A stretch of 24,107 nt of DNA from a virus (IMGVR_UViG_3300044301_002174:1-24107), one strand, 5' to 3'. Positions 6,622-12,772 are shown, numbered from the stretch's first letter. Translations and numbers: made by a program. Notes: generated by a model from the sequence alone, not told the origin.

Positions 6622-6859
6622 CGATTTTTTCCTTTAATTCTTTTATCTGGTTCGTTTGAACAGAGATAAGATCTATTATCTGACCTATGACCTTCTTATC
6701 ATCTAAGTTAATCTCATGCTGATAAGTTATGTCCTTTTTATTTTCTTCGAGCAGATGTTTAATCTGTTCTCTTACATATAAGTTGAGTTCAATAATTTGA
6801 CTCTCAAGAGATTTGATGGATTCGAGTACTTTTTTAAAGTCTCTTTCATTTTCGTTCAT
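6614..6859 (-). CDS. Hypothetical coiled-coil protein, 81 aa
   Basis: Heptad-like spacing of Leu/Ile runs through most of the protein (KVLESIKSLESQIIELNLYVREQIKHLL and VIGQIIDLISVQTNQIKELKEKI), predicting two long helices and probably an oligomer. No enzyme motif is present. It is the first gene of the leftward train, immediately beside the repeat-rich region 6897-7050, so its promoter must lie in or next to those repeats. The start at 6857-6859 is the only sensible ATG. Confidence 0.66.
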   Translation of the reverse strand: MNENERDFKKVLESIKSLESQIIELNLYVREQIKHLLEENKKDITYQHEINLDDKKVIGQIIDLISVQTNQIKELKEKIGD

Positions 6860-6886
6860 TGTGGGTGAATGATATAGAACACTACA

Positions 6887-6915
6887 ATATTACATCAATC
6901 GCCATTCATAAGCAA
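6887..6915 (-). promoter_or_regulatory. Possible promoter for the leftward small-gene train
   Basis: Reading leftward there is TTGCTT (6915-6910), a 17-bp spacer and TAATAT (6892-6887), giving a leader of about 20 nt to the ATG at 6859. An alternative is TTGATG (6898-6893), 16 bp, TATATC (6876-6871), which would make the mRNA almost leaderless. Both overlap the first CATTCAT repeat region. Confidence 0.35.
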
Positions 6916-7050
6916 CCTAAAAATTCTCATTCATTAATTCTCAGTAAGAATTCTCAGAATTTTCATTCATTATTGACATTCATAACTGACTAGGTAATGT
7001 TGGATCGCTCATTCATTATTTTTCATTCATCATGCGAACTCACATTCATA
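6897..7050 (+). repeat. Direct-repeat array: seven CATTCAT and three AATTCTCA copies
   Basis: CATTCAT occurs at 6903, 6928, 6964, 6977, 7010, 7024 and 7043, all in the same orientation; several continue as CATTCATT. AATTCTCA occurs at 6922, 6936 and 6949, spaced 14 and 13 bp. The region is AT-rich, lies where leftward and rightward early genes diverge, and also contains a TGGATCG (7001-7007) and a TTGACA-type promoter. Iterated short same-strand words in an AT-rich intergenic region are typical of iteron origins or multi-site operators. Which of these it is cannot be told from sequence alone. Confidence 0.6.
6973..7000 (+). promoter_or_regulatory. Rightward promoter embedded in the repeat array
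   Basis: A perfect TTGACA (6973-6978), a 16-bp spacer and TAATGT (6995-7000). A CATTCAT copy begins on the last two bases of the -35 box and fills the start of the spacer, and TGGATCG begins one base after the -10 box. A protein binding CATTCAT would therefore occlude this promoter. Confidence 0.42.
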
Positions 7051-7220
7051 AATTTTTTAAGTATAGTCATGTATCTATACCCATTCAAGATTTATTTTTT
7101 ATTTTAATAGTTCTACAAAAAATTTCAAATAATTATAATGAACAGTTTTCAGACAATCTATGTTATAGAGCAGACAAATTAATAGATAAAATTTTAATAC
7201 AAATAGAATTGAATAAATAG
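7032..7220 (+). CDS. Doubtful small ORF, 62 aa
   Basis: This frame begins within the repeat array (ATG 7032) and encodes a hydrophobic, Ile/Asn/Lys-rich peptide (IPIQDLFFILIVLQKISNNYNEQ). No ribosome-binding site precedes it. It lies about 25 nt after the expected start of the promoter at 6973, so it could be expressed as a short-leader message. Composition is close to what random AT-rich DNA would give, so it may equally be leader sequence for the DUF932 gene. Confidence 0.32.
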   Translation: MRTHIHKFFKYSHVSIPIQDLFFILIVLQKISNNYNEQFSDNLCYRADKLIDKILIQIELNK

Positions 7221-7221
7221 G

Positions 7222-7250
7222 TTGCTATCTCATACATATTAATGTAGTAT
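7222..7250 (+). promoter_or_regulatory. Possible promoter for the DUF932 gene
   Basis: TTGCTA (7222-7227), a 17-bp spacer and TAGTAT (7245-7250), about 24 nt before the expected leader end at ATG 7281. The block TTAATGTAGTATT (7239-7251) is repeated exactly at 9401-9413, in another intergenic region. Confidence 0.36.
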
Positions 7251-7280
7251 TTTAAATGTAATCTAATTTTTACACCACAA

Positions 7281-8342
7281 ATGAAAAATTCAAACAAAAT
7301 TGATTCTCTTGTTTCATTTACAGAAACAGATTTAAGAGTGGATCGACCCTATCAATCAGAAAACTTTACTAGAACAAATCTAGGTTATCAACGTCAGGGA
7401 AATGAAAATCTAATTTCTACACCATTTAATAGGACTGATGATCTAGAAACAATTTTATTTAAGACTAATGTTTTAAATGAGCCTGAAGTATTACCTACAT
7501 TTACAAATTTCAATGACACTTCTTATGAATGTCCAAACAGTAAAGCTATTTTCAGTAAGAAAATTGGTAAGGTAATTTCTACAGTATCTAACACATATGA
7601 GTTAGTAAAGCATGATGTAATACTTGATGCTATACAACCTAACTTAAATTTCTTAGAAGTAGAGCACATTATCCCTATGAATAATACAGCTAGGGTTTTC
7701 ATTATATGTGCTATTAAAAATAGTGATATGGAAGTCTCAAACGGTGACGCTATCCGTAGAAGAATGATTTTTGTTAACTCAATGGACGGAAGTTATAGCT
7801 TCAAAGTGATTCAATCGGACGTGCGATTATGGTGTTTCAATCAGATGGGTTCGATACAAAATTCTAAAAATAAGATGGTTTTCAAACATTCAAAAGGGGT
7901 TAACGGATACTTACAGAATTTACCCGCGTGGTTAAAATTTCAACGTGATGATCTAGCTAATTCAATCGAAGAATTTAAAGCCATGCGTAATACATCATGT
8001 TCATCTGATATGCTTAAAAATTTATTCTTGCATAGCTTCCAAGATAAGTTAATAGGTCAGATAACAGATAAAGATACTAAGGAAAAAAGAAATAAAGAAT
8101 TTAAGGATATTAATAAAGAATGGATCGATGTAAAAAGAAACTTTCAAATTGAAGCTAATGGTAATCAACCTAATTTGTTTAACGCATTTAACGCTATAAC
8201 CGAATATGAAACACACTCTGAATCTAGTAGGGTTGATTCAACAGAGTCAGCACGCATAAGGTTTGAGAGCCTTATACGAGGTCGTTGTGCGGATCGTATT
8301 CAAAAGGCTAGACGTGAATGTTTAAGACTAACTACTGTATAG
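7281..8342 (+). CDS. DUF932 family phage/plasmid protein, 353 aa
   Basis: Resembles the DUF932 (phage/plasmid-like TIGR03299) family. Recognisable stretches are STVSNTYELVKHDVILDAI (about 101-119), the block around GDAIRRRMIFVNSMDGSYSF and RLWCFNQM near the middle, a following FKHSKG, and a C-terminal NLFNAFNAITEYETH helix. The family is widespread in phages and conjugative elements, usually in early or accessory regions; its biochemical activity is not established, though some annotations link it to recombination or DNA repair. It follows a possible promoter at 7222 and leads a rightward group of three genes ending at the terminator at 8855. TGGATCG occurs twice within it. Confidence 0.8.
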   Translation: MKNSNKIDSLVSFTETDLRVDRPYQSENFTRTNLGYQRQGNENLISTPFNRTDDLETILFKTNVLNEPEVLPTFTNFNDTSYECPNSKAIFSKKIGKVISTVSNTYELVKHDVILDAIQPNLNFLEVEHIIPMNNTARVFIICAIKNSDMEVSNGDAIRRRMIFVNSMDGSYSFKVIQSDVRLWCFNQMGSIQNSKNKMVFKHSKGVNGYLQNLPAWLKFQRDDLANSIEEFKAMRNTSCSSDMLKNLFLHSFQDKLIGQITDKDTKEKRNKEFKDINKEWIDVKRNFQIEANGNQPNLFNAFNAITEYETHSESSRVDSTESARIRFESLIRGRCADRIQKARRECLRLTTV

Positions 8343-8355
8343 AGGATTATTAAAA

Positions 8356-8643
8356 ATGATAGAAACATTCAAAACACTTAAAAATAACGATTTAATAAGG
8401 GTATCTATGACAGATGCCCTAATCGGTAAACGTGAAAAATTACTTTCAGTTGGTCGTAGATCCCATTCAAAAAAATATAATGTTGAGAAATTGACATTAT
8501 ACCAAACAAATAAAGATGGATCGGTATGCAAACATTCATGTAAGTATTATTTTTATTATCGGCCTGAATCTAATTTTCTTTCATTAGCAATATCTAATAT
8601 GGCCTGCTCATTTACCAGTATTGAAAAATTAGAGACTGTCTAA
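8356..8643 (+). CDS. Hypothetical protein, 95 aa
   Basis: Unrecognised. A basic, beta-leaning protein (MIETFKTLKNNDLIRVSMTD at the start, then KLTLYQTNKDG and KYYFYYRPES) with three Cys that do not form a standard zinc motif. The start follows the DUF932 stop by 13 nt with an AGAGGA sequence about 8 nt upstream of the ATG, so it is co-transcribed with DUF932. No membrane segment is evident. Confidence 0.62.
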   Translation: MIETFKTLKNNDLIRVSMTDALIGKREKLLSVGRRSHSKKYNVEKLTLYQTNKDGSVCKHSCKYYFYYRPESNFLSLAISNMACSFTSIEKLETV

Positions 8644-8649
8644 CACATT

Positions 8650-8844
8650 ATGTATTTTATCAACAAAATTTCATTCAAAAATTCTAACTTTGGATTGTTT
8701 GATATTGGTTCTAATTGGAGAGCTAAAAATCATTCACACTTAATTAGTAAAATTGAATCATTCATTAATTGTAAAATCACTTTTATTGAATATCAAAAAA
8801 CCATTCAAAATGAAATAACTTGTATTGATACTTTCAACTATTAA
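8650..8844 (+). CDS. Hypothetical protein, 64 aa
   Basis: Unrecognised, Ile/Asn/Ser-rich and weakly basic (MYFINKISFKNSNFGLFDIG at the start). Placed 6 nt after the previous stop and directly before an intrinsic terminator, a position that supports a real terminal gene of the DUF932 operon. There is no clear ribosome-binding site, and composition alone would not distinguish it from chance coding. Confidence 0.48.
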   Translation: MYFINKISFKNSNFGLFDIGSNWRAKNHSHLISKIESFINCKITFIEYQKTIQNEITCIDTFNY

Positions 8845-8854
8845 TACTTTTATT

Positions 8855-8885
8855 AATCCTGATGCTAAAAACGTCAGGATTTTTT
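8855..8885 (+). terminator. Intrinsic terminator after the DUF932 operon
   Basis: A 10-bp stem pairs 8855-8864 (AATCCTGATG) with 8872-8881 (CGTCAGGATT) around a 7-nt loop, followed by Ts at 8881-8885. Rightward only. Confidence 0.82.
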
Positions 8886-8983
8886 ATTGAGTCTCAATGA
8901 GTCCAAGTGAGATTGTAATAATTTAATGATCCTTTAGGTATGTTTATACCTTTTAAAAATGTAGTTATATCAATATATAAACC

Positions 8984-9012
8984 TTTACATATATTCTGTT
9001 AGATACTACAAT
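8984..9012 (+). promoter_or_regulatory. Strong sigma70-type promoter
   Basis: TTTACA (8984-8989), a 17-bp spacer and TACAAT (9007-9012, within ATACTACAATAG). The expected start near 9019 leaves about 22 nt to the ATG at 9041. It shares the TACTACAATAG block with the promoter at 3599 and drives a single gene bounded by the terminator at 9339. Confidence 0.66.
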
Positions 9013-9040
9013 AGAAAAGTAGTTAACCATCTTTATTAAC

Positions 9041-9307
9041 ATGACTATTTCAAAAAACATTCAACTTGAACTTCCATTAAATGCTAAGTATAAAGTTACT
9101 CACTTTATGGATTGTGGTGCATGGATCGATCCAAACCCTACAGTAGAATATTTTGAGTTTCACCATGAAATGGAAGATTATGTTACAGAGGAAACTCAAA
9201 GAAGAATAGATTATACAGTTCAACATAGTCCATTCACTATTAGTGAAAATGAGCTTAAAGAAATTGAAGAATATGAGTACTCAATGGTCAAAATTGAGGA
9301 ACTTTAA
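9041..9307 (+). CDS. Hypothetical acidic protein, 88 aa
   Basis: Unrecognised. N-terminal NIQLELPLNAKYKVTHFMDCG looks beta-rich; the C-terminal half is strongly acidic (EFHHEMEDYVTEETQRR and ENELKEIEEYEYS). It is a stand-alone unit with its own promoter and terminator, which among phage accessory genes often marks a host-takeover or morон-like function; that last point is inference from layout only. The 12-bp palindrome TGGATCGATCCA lies at 9122-9133. Confidence 0.66.
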   Translation: MTISKNIQLELPLNAKYKVTHFMDCGAWIDPNPTVEYFEFHHEMEDYVTEETQRRIDYTVQHSPFTISENELKEIEEYEYSMVKIEEL

Positions 9308-9338
9308 AAAATTCATTCACTTATTACTAAAAATTTAT

Positions 9339-9370
9339 AGCTAGATTCTTATTTGAGTCTAGCTTTTTTA
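9339..9370 (+). terminator. Intrinsic terminator
   Basis: A 10-bp stem pairs 9339-9348 (AGCTAGATTC) with 9355-9364 (GAGTCTAGCT, one G-U) around a 6-nt loop, followed by six Ts. It ends the single-gene unit that begins at 8984. Confidence 0.85.
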
Positions 9371-9611
9371 TTGTTTAATAATTGAATGATTTTAAAGTTG
9401 TTAATGTAGTATTGCACGTTTAAATTTTAAAATTATAGGATTCTTACTTTGCGACTAGTCAAAAATAAAAGATAGTCATATCAATAGATTTGAGTTATCT
9501 AACATATAAATTTATTGTCTTAAAACTGTCTTATTCTTTAAATTTTGAGAATTGATAGGTTTTTTACTGGTTATTATTGTATTAATTTAGTCTTGTTATC
9601 TGGTATAAAAA
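9371..9611. other. Non-coding stretch with a possible promoter
   Basis: Together with the terminator this is a gap of about 300 bases with no convincing gene. It is very AT-rich. TTAATGTAGTATT at 9401-9413 repeats a block from the DUF932 promoter region. A candidate promoter for the next gene is TTGATA (9552-9557), 17 bp, TATTGT (9575-9580), with a start near 9587, 25 nt before the ATG at 9612. TTTAAATTTT recurs near both ends of the stretch. No attachment-site-like or tRNA-like sequence was seen. Confidence 0.4.
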
Positions 9612-9938
9612 ATGTTAAAATTAAAGAGTAAATCACCCAAATTTAAAACTATGCCTATTGCATCAAAAAATTTCGCAGAGTTCGAATTAAAAAGAACTAA
9701 TCAAACTTTAGGAACTAATTTAGTTCTAGGTAAAAATGGAAATGGTTACACACTCTATACAGACGAAACCAGAACCAGCGAAATAAATTGTTGTATGACT
9801 TTTAACCAAGTAACAACAGTATTAGCAACTATGAGAAGAATGTTTGAATACAAAGAATTAAAAAATTTAATTTCTATCAAACTTAAAAAAGAAGAATACA
9901 GCAGTTTTTATAAACCTAGTAAATTACAAATAAATTAA
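9612..9938 (+). CDS. Hypothetical basic protein, 108 aa
   Basis: Unrecognised. Lys-rich, opening MLKLKSKSPKFKTMPIASKN, then a beta-like core (TLGTNLVLGKNGNGYTLY) and a Lys-rich helical end. No catalytic motif or membrane segment. It has a likely promoter in the preceding gap and lies 33 nt before the small membrane-protein gene, so the two probably form one unit closed by the terminator at 10208. Confidence 0.6.
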   Translation: MLKLKSKSPKFKTMPIASKNFAEFELKRTNQTLGTNLVLGKNGNGYTLYTDETRTSEINCCMTFNQVTTVLATMRRMFEYKELKNLISIKLKKEEYSSFYKPSKLQIN

Positions 9939-9971
9939 TTCTGTTTTTATTCTCTTTCCGTATCATTCCCC

Positions 9972-10178
9972 ATGACCTACCCAAACAATCCAAACCGTAT
10001 TAAAGTTTACTCATCTGCTACCCACCAGAGAAACCGCATCTGGAGAAATGCAACCGTTTTATTTTTAACTACTGCTTCTTTCTTGCTGGCTTGCTATCTC
10101 ACAGATAAAGGATTTAAAAATTGCTTGCAATCTGGCAAGTATTCCACAATCGAATGTGAGAAGTTACATCTTGGCTAA
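9972..10178 (+). CDS. Small single-pass membrane protein, 68 aa
   Basis: Residues about 27-46 (NATVLFLTTASFLLACYLTD) form one hydrophobic segment preceded by Arg residues and followed by a short tail with two Cys. The positive-inside rule would put the N-terminus in the cytoplasm. Small one-pass proteins next to terminase genes can be holin or spanin parts, but there is no endolysin beside it here, and the single segment plus Cys-containing tail is not diagnostic. A strong terminator follows. Confidence 0.58.
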   Translation: MTYPNNPNRIKVYSSATHQRNRIWRNATVLFLTTASFLLACYLTDKGFKNCLQSGKYSTIECEKLHLG

Positions 10179-10207
10179 CTTTCCCCAGACTCACAACTTT
10201 TTAACTT

Positions 10208-10236
10208 CCATTCCCCATTTTGGGGGGTGGATTTTT
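10208..10236 (+). terminator. Intrinsic terminator with GC-rich stem
   Basis: A 9-bp stem pairs 10208-10216 (CCATTCCCC) with 10222-10230 (GGGGGGTGG, two G-U) around ATTTT, followed by ATTTTT. It closes the early/accessory region before the terminase genes. Confidence 0.7.
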
Positions 10237-10299
10237 AAAAAATTTCGATTATTTAAATGACCCAGGGAACTTACTGATAAACCATAGAATAAGTTATAA

Positions 10300-10328
10300 A
10301 ATACTACAATATAATAATACTACAATAT
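10300..10328 (+). repeat. Tandem AATACTACAATAT pair, period 16 bp
   Basis: Exact copies at 10300-10312 and 10316-10328. The 13-mer CTACAATATTACA (10320-10332) recurs at 6882-6894. Unlike the promoters at 3599 and 8984, neither TACAAT here has a recognisable -35 box 16-18 bp upstream. The pair sits just past the stop of the leftward small terminase gene and may be a protein-binding site or weak activator-dependent promoters pointing antisense through that gene toward the large terminase gene. Confidence 0.45.
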
Positions 10329-10342
10329 TACACTAATGTCAA

Positions 10343-10795
10343 CTACTTTTTCTTATCTTCAACGCTAATAGATAGCTGTGGAGCGTTAATGTTGATATTC
10401 TCTACACTCTCCCCTAGTACTCTACCAAGTGAATCCAGCACTTGAGCAGCAGTTTGAAGCTGTCCTTTCTTCATAGCCTGGTTAAATAGCTTCATTCTCA
10501 TACCCTGCAACCTACCAATCATTTTCTCTCTATCCTTTTCCCAATCCTCATCGTTCCAGGATTTTACCTTTCTCCAATCAGTCCAGGCTGTCTCGATGCC
10601 TATTCCCTCTGTAGCAGCGTGTTCCAGTACTAATTGTCTGGTAGTTTTACCTTCCAACTGTCTTTTATAAAGTTTTTGCCTTCTTGCTTCAATTACTACA
10701 TCAGGTTGTCTCTTGCCACACACCCTGCCATCCTGCTTATTAGCTCGCTCGGATGTAAATTGACCATTTGGATTACGAAGAATAGAATCAGCCAC
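10343..10795 (-). CDS. Terminase small subunit (probable)
   Basis: A 150 aa protein with the layout of phage small terminases, which recognise the packaging site and hand DNA to the large subunit. The N-terminus is basic and flexible. An HTH-like segment spans about 49-80 (TTRQLVLEHAATEGIGIETAWTDWRKVKSW in two helices). The oligomerisation helices follow at 90-130 (REKMIGRLQGMRMKLFNQAMKKGQLQTAAQVLDSLGRVLG), and the C-terminal strand ININAPQLSISVEDKK is the type that contacts the portal or large subunit. It is the only morphogenesis gene on the - strand, divergent from the large terminase with a 99-nt gap. The gap contains an inverted GACTAAA (10797-10803) and TTTAGTC (10842-10848). Confidence 0.72.
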   Translation of the reverse strand: MADSILRNPNGQFTSERANKQDGRVCGKRQPDVVIEARRQKLYKRQLEGKTTRQLVLEHAATEGIGIETAWTDWRKVKSWNDEDWEKDREKMIGRLQGMRMKLFNQAMKKGQLQTAAQVLDSLGRVLGESVENININAPQLSISVEDKKK

Positions 10796-10894
10796 AGACT
10801 AAAATGCTACTTATATCTGAATAATAACCCTAAAAACACAATTTAGTCGAGTAAAACACAGAAATTTGTTCATATTTAAGCTAATCTTTACTAC

Positions 10895-12151
10895 ATGAGC
10901 ACAAAAACAGCCGAAAAACTATCACTTAGATGGGCACAGGGGGAGGTGTTTAACGCAGAACAAAGATTCAGAGTCCTCGTAGCTGGCAGAAGATTCGGAA
11001 AATCCTACTTATCCTGCATCGAGCTACTAAAAGCAGCAATAAACCGCCCAGGCGAAACATATTTCTACTGTGCCCCAACCTATCGCATGGCAAAAGACAT
11101 AGCCTGGAAAGAAATCAAAAAACTAATCCCACCCCAATGGATAGCCTCCAAAAATGAAACCGACCTAAAAATAGAACTAATTAATGGATCGCTAATCGAA
11201 CTCAAAGGAACAGAAAATGCCATGACCCTGCGTGGTAGAAGCCTCGCTGGAGTAGTACTTGACGAAGCAGCCTTCATGGATTCCGATGTCTGGTTTCAGG
11301 TAATCAGACCAGCCCTCGCAGACAAACAAGGTTGGGCACTTTTTATATCCACACCCGATGGAACTGCAAGCTGGTTCTACGATTTATGGTGTTACGTTCC
11401 AGAGGACACATCAGGAGATTGGAAACGCTGGAGCTTTACCACCATAGATGGAGGCAACGTACCAGAAGAAGAAGTCGAAGCAGCAAGATCCCAACTGGAC
11501 ATAAGAACATTCAAGCAGGAGTTCGAGGCAAGTTTCGAGAATCTTACTGGTCTCGTTGCAGTCTCCTTTTCAGATTCCAACATTTCTAGCGAAGCGGAGG
11601 ACATAAACATCGCCCCACTACTTCTGGGAGTTGACTTTAACGTAGACCCACTCTGCGGAATCTGTGCAGTCCGCTACCGAGAATACCTCTATGTCTTCGA
11701 TGAAATAATTATGACGGGTGGTGCAACAACCTGGGATTTTGCAGAAGAAGTAACCAACCGATATGGTGTGGAACGCAGAGTAATAGCTTGCCCCGACCCC
11801 ACGGGTGCTGCCAGAAAAACATCAGGAGTAGGTTCAACGGACCACACTATCCTACGCAGAAGTGGATTTACTGTGTCATCTCCCAGAGCCCCCTGGAAAA
11901 TACGAGATAAAGTAACATCCGTAAACACAGCACTATATGACGCAGCAGGAGAAAGACGAACTTTAATCCACCCACGCTGTAAAGAATTAATAAAATCCCT
12001 CCGAACCCTCACATACGCTCCAAACACAGGTATGCCAAACAAAAACCTTGGAGTTGACCACGCATTTGACGCTTTCGGCTACCTCTGCCTCCAACAATTT
12101 AACCTTGCAAAACCAGAGACACTAGGTCAAACTTCGTTTAGACTATATTAA
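10895..12151 (+). CDS. terL: Terminase large subunit (DNA-packaging ATPase and nuclease)
   Basis: A 418 aa large terminase, full length for the family. The ATPase half has the Walker A-like loop VAGRRFGKSYLS (29-40), Walker B VVLDEAAF (120-127) with D123-E124, and the coupling motif ISTPDGT (151-157). The RNase H-like nuclease half shows LLGVDFNVDP (243-252) with D247, ACPDPTG (298-304) with D301, and VDHAFDAFGY (387-396) with D389, the three metal-binding positions. It packages DNA through the portal in concert with the small subunit. Only 99 nt separate it from the divergent small-subunit gene, and no strong rightward -35/-10 pair was found there. Confidence 0.95.
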   Translation: MSTKTAEKLSLRWAQGEVFNAEQRFRVLVAGRRFGKSYLSCIELLKAAINRPGETYFYCAPTYRMAKDIAWKEIKKLIPPQWIASKNETDLKIELINGSLIELKGTENAMTLRGRSLAGVVLDEAAFMDSDVWFQVIRPALADKQGWALFISTPDGTASWFYDLWCYVPEDTSGDWKRWSFTTIDGGNVPEEEVEAARSQLDIRTFKQEFEASFENLTGLVAVSFSDSNISSEAEDINIAPLLLGVDFNVDPLCGICAVRYREYLYVFDEIIMTGGATTWDFAEEVTNRYGVERRVIACPDPTGAARKTSGVGSTDHTILRRSGFTVSSPRAPWKIRDKVTSVNTALYDAAGERRTLIHPRCKELIKSLRTLTYAPNTGMPNKNLGVDHAFDAFGYLCLQQFNLAKPETLGQTSFRLY

Positions 12152-12168
12152 GATACCTAATTCTTACT

Positions 12169-12243
12169 ATGTACCATACAACTAAGAAAAAGAAGAAGAA
12201 AAAGAAGGGAGGTAAGAAACGTGGCGAATGTTCCTGTAAATAA
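12169..12243 (+). CDS. Lysine-rich micro-protein, 24 aa
   Basis: ATG 12169 to TAA 12241: MYHT, then a run of lysines broken by two Gly, ending RGECSCK. Similar poly-Lys micro-proteins follow the terminase in some marine phages (from memory). The AAG/GGAGGT codons (12204-12213) double as the ribosome-binding site for the next gene, so the ORF may be kept partly for that purpose or may simply couple translation. The peptide could bind DNA or RNA by charge. Confidence 0.45.
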   Translation: MYHTTKKKKKKKKGGKKRGECSCK

Positions 12244-12385
12244 AACTTTATATTCAAGAGTAAAATCAGAAGCTAAACGTAAGTTTGCTGTTTATCCTTC
12301 TGCTTATGCTAATGCGTGGCTTGTACGAGAGTACAAAAAGCGTGGTGGTACTTACCGAGTGGAGAAAAAACGTGGCAAGAAGTAG
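12221..12385 (+). CDS. Small basic protein, 54 aa (GTG start)
   Basis: Starts at GTG 12221, 7 nt after GGGAGGT (12207-12213), an unusually strong ribosome-binding site for this window. The protein reads ANVPVNKTLYSRVKSEAKRK after the initiator, then KFAVYPSAYANAWLVREY and KKRGGTYRVEKKRGKK. The SxxSAYAxxWLVxEYKxRGGTYR-type segment looks like a real conserved family: a positively charged small helical domain common in phages near structural genes, function unknown. It overlaps the lysine-rich micro-gene by 23 nt and the following gene by 14 nt, so it is coupled on both sides. Confidence 0.7.
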   Translation: MANVPVNKTLYSRVKSEAKRKFAVYPSAYANAWLVREYKKRGGTYRVEKKRGKK

Positions 12386-12635
12386 TGGCGGTTTAACCCG
12401 TTGGTTTAAAGAAAACTGGGTTGATGTCAAAACTGGTAAACCTTGTGGTCGATCTAAAGGAGAAAATAGAGCTTATCCAGCCTGTAGACCAAAGAAGCGT
12501 GTCTCAAGTAAGACACCTAAGACTGTAGGAGAAATGACAAAAAGTGAGAAAGAAAGGTTTAAACGTGAAAAAACTGGTAAAAAGAAGATAACCTATCAAC
12601 ATAGGCGAAAAACTACTACTAAAAAGAAAAAATGA
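12372..12635 (+). CDS. DUF5872-like basic protein, 87 aa (GTG start)
   Basis: Recognised by the SGGLTRWFKENWVDVKTGKPCGRS segment and ENRAYPACRPKKRV, which match the DUF5872 family as I remember it. A highly basic tail (RFKREKTGKKKITYQHRRK and a terminal KKKK) follows. Two conserved-looking Cys (in KPCGRS and YPACRP) could bind metal. I place the start at GTG 12372, preceded by GGAG at 12361-12364; the upstream extension of the frame to ATG 12285 is hydrophobic nonsense overlapping the previous gene. It overlaps that gene by 14 nt. Function unknown; it is often found next to the previous 54 aa gene. Confidence 0.75.
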   Translation: MARSSGGLTRWFKENWVDVKTGKPCGRSKGENRAYPACRPKKRVSSKTPKTVGEMTKSEKERFKREKTGKKKITYQHRRKTTTKKKK

Positions 12636-12772
12636 CAGAAATCACTGAAGAGATGCTAGACATCATCGAAGCAGTCAAAGGAAAGCGAAATCCTGCTCTG
12701 TGGGACCCCAGATGTGAACAATATCAAAGAAAACTGACAGAAGGTACTGTAAAAAAGTCAACAACAAGTTAA
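12632..12772 (+). CDS. Hypothetical micro-protein, 46 aa
   Basis: ATG 12632 overlaps the previous TGA (ATGA), indicating translational coupling. It reads MTEITEEMLDIIEAVKGKRN, then ALWDPRCEQYQRKLTEG. It is acidic at the start and basic at the end, probably two helices. I do not recognise it. It is the last member of the small-gene cluster between the large terminase and the tail tube. Confidence 0.6.
   Translation: MTEITEEMLDIIEAVKGKRNPALWDPRCEQYQRKLTEGTVKKSTTS

Noticed and set aside
6897-7050. CRISPR-like array
   Set aside because: Repeats are only 7-8 bp, unevenly spaced and without spacer-sized intervals.
11689-12042. 117 aa leftward ORF opposite TerL
   Set aside because: Antisense shadow of catalytic TerL sequence; Ser/Val/Arg-rich as expected of such shadows.
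12285-12371. Extension of the DUF5872-like gene to ATG 12285
   Set aside because: It is a poly-Leu/Met shadow of the overlapping 54 aa gene; GTG 12372 with GGAG upstream is better.
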